A DNA stretch of 15,078 bases, taken from the NCBI GenBank assembly GCA_030597435.1, contig JAUVRV010000018.1, positions 1 to 15,078 of the forward strand, in the 5' to 3' direction. Below are positions 13,778 to 15,078 of the stretch, piece by piece. The stretch's first letter is position 1, and each line of letters opens with the position of its first letter. Source of the stretch: Gemmatimonadales bacterium. Lineage in GTDB: Bacteria; Gemmatimonadota; Gemmatimonadetes; Gemmatimonadales; GWC2-71-9. The translations under genes were made by a program, and so were the position numbers. The notes under the pieces were generated by a model. That model was given only the letters and a program-made list of their open reading frames with translations, was not told the origin of the DNA and did not search any database.

Positions 13778-15078
13778 ATGACCTATCAATTCGCCAAGCC
13801 ATTACAACTGGTAGTAATCATCTCACTGCTGGTTCCATCCGCGTCCTTTGCTCAACTCAGCTCACTTCCCCTTGCGCTTCCGCACCTTCCTCGGGCACAG
13901 GCGAGTTGCGATTTGAGCGCGGTACCCGGTGTCGTCTGGTGGGGCACCGAACGTCGTATGACGATTCAGAAATTTGCCGAGTACGCTGCTCCGGTTTACT
14001 GGATGTCGCCCGACGAGCCGGTGATGGAAGATGAGAGGGGCAAATCGGTGAGGGTGCCGGAGACGCTACCGTTCCAGCAAGTGCCGGATGCGCCGATGGT
14101 TTACTACCAGTACAACGATGTCATCAGCCGCAAGATCGGTGATACCGAAGGACTGGGGGACGGCCCGGGATATATCCCCGACTCTACCGACAAGGCCAAT
14201 TCCATTCTCGATCTTCACAACATTGCGGCCATCAACCTCAAGTACATCGCGTATTTCAGTCGCGAGGAAGGTCTAGGCGGACACGAGCACGACGTAGAGC
14301 CGGCTGAATTCAGGATCGTGGTGTTACGCAGTGACGCGGAATGGATCGTGGAGAACTACCCGGAGCTCCAATGTGACGAGCGGAACTATGTTGTGCTGGT
14401 GGCGCGCGTTACGGCCGAAGCTCATGGTTTGGTTTGGTTTTACAACGTGCTGGAGACAGACCAGTACACCAGGTTTCCCATGTTTCTACTGGTAGAAGAG
14501 GGAAAGCACGGACTGTGTACCGACAAGAACAGCGATGGTTACTACACTCCCGGCTTTGATGTCAACGTGCGGGTGAATGATGCATGGGGTGTACGGGACA
14601 TCATCCGTGGCGGAACCTTGTTTTCGGGCAGCTTCCAGGCCTGGATGGCCAAGGTGCGACGGCCGGAACACCGTGTATTCCCGCCATTACCCGAGGACAG
14701 TCATCTACGCGACGAGCATGTTGAAGATGGGGAATATGCGCCGGACAATGCCATCTACGAACTGAGGCCATTCCCGGCGTCGACCGAAGCCGAAGGGGAC
14801 CCACTGCTCGTACACAAGATGGAGGAGAAGGAGGAAGTCGACTGGCCTGACCAGAGCGAGATCGGCACCGTGAAGGAGTTCTACCAGTGGAGCGATGCCG
14901 GTCTCGCTCTGAAGTCGTTTGCGATCTCACTCAGAGCTGACGGTGATCTCGGATTCTCATTTGTTTTCCCGTTGTTCATACTCAAGAACTATGAAGACCC
15001 GCTGACGGGTGGCTTCATCGTCCACCGAATGTACTTGAAGGATCAGGGCCTGCGGGACTTCGGTTGGCAGCTGATGTA
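13778..15078 (+). CDS. Secreted protein of unknown function with a GHEHDVE motif, 3' end missing
   Basis: I translated this directly: 433 open codons to the window edge, with no stop. An ATG at 13757 is also in frame, but AGAGG 5 nt before the ATG at 13778 decides the start. MTYQFAKPLQLVVIISLLVP then SASFAQ is a standard signal peptide with cleavage after SFA, so the protein is periplasmic or secreted. The mature part contains PGVVWWGTERR, a core around residues 150-260 with GHEHDVEPAEFRIVVL (H169, H171, D172, E174), and then DKNSDGYYTPGFDVNVRVN and FSGSFQAWMAK. GHEHDVE resembles the GHRHDWE metal-binding motif of Nep1-like (NPP1) proteins and the HxxDWE of Vps62-like proteins, but the rest does not clearly match either. 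Function is unknown. It is divergent from the sigma/kinase unit. Confidence 0.85.
   Translation, partial: MTYQFAKPLQLVVIISLLVPSASFAQLSSLPLALPHLPRAQASCDLSAVPGVVWWGTERRMTIQKFAEYAAPVYWMSPDEPVMEDERGKSVRVPETLPFQQVPDAPMVYYQYNDVISRKIGDTEGLGDGPGYIPDSTDKANSILDLHNIAAINLKYIAYFSREEGLGGHEHDVEPAEFRIVVLRSDAEWIVENYPELQCDERNYVVLVARVTAEAHGLVWFYNVLETDQYTRFPMFLLVEEGKHGLCTDKNSDGYYTPGFDVNVRVNDAWGVRDIIRGGTLFSGSFQAWMAKVRRPEHRVFPPLPEDSHLRDEHVEDGEYAPDNAIYELRPFPASTEAEGDPLLVHKMEEKEEVDWPDQSEIGTVKEFYQWSDAGLALKSFAISLRADGDLGFSFVFPLFILKNYEDPLTGGFIVHRMYLKDQGLRDFGWQLM

Overview
This window comes from a GC-rich Gram-negative-type bacterium, with several lipoprotein and secretion signals. A Gemmatimonadota-like genome is the best guess, with Acidobacteriota as the alternative. 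The guess rests on an ECF sigma factor in tandem with a membrane Ser/Thr kinase carrying a TPR tail, on a kinase N-terminus beginning MTPERWQQIEE, and on two lineage-style secreted proteins I cannot assign. No phylogenetic test was possible, so the assignment is an inference.

Layout. Positions 1-593 (minus) hold the N-terminal membrane half of a CorC/HlyC (CNNM, DUF21) family protein that runs off the left edge. It diverges from a CzcD-like Zn/Co/Cd efflux protein (592-1518, plus), and the two ATG codons share one CATG. Next come the GTPase TypA/BipA (1646-3532), a 70-residue protein that is about half Asp and Glu (3573-3785), three consecutive hairpins, and a tRNA-Ile(GAT) (3955-4028).

From 4029 to about 5040 there is an accessory islet. 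A two-gene toxin-antitoxin-like cassette (DUF4258 protein plus YgiT-type zinc-finger protein, minus strand) is bracketed on both sides by the same composite non-coding repeat. That repeat is an 8-bp-period CCCGG-N3 array followed by a roughly 10-bp-period TCGTC/CCGTC array, both in the same orientation on each side. This is the most unusual structure in the window.

The plus strand then carries an alpha/beta-hydrolase-like protein (5101-6072) and an FKBP-type prolyl isomerase lipoprotein (to 6612). Their convergent neighbour is a minus-strand molybdate ABC transporter operon, modA-modB-modC (9219-6617). modA is preceded by a 41-nt nested stem-loop five bases from its first ATG. A perfect 12-bp terminator-like hairpin (9310-9338) separates this operon from an unassigned cysteine-rich lipoprotein (9367-10164, minus).

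The right end is a signalling module. An ECF sigma factor (12983-13552) is followed after 8 nt by a transmembrane Ser/Thr kinase with TPR repeats (10380-12974). In the sigma factor the acidic DAED-type motif of region 2.2 reads DTTA, as in the class of ECF factors known to be switched on by threonine phosphorylation. Divergent from it, behind a good sigma-70-like promoter, is a secreted protein cut by the right edge. It carries GHEHDVE, close to the GHRHDWE motif of Nep1-like proteins.
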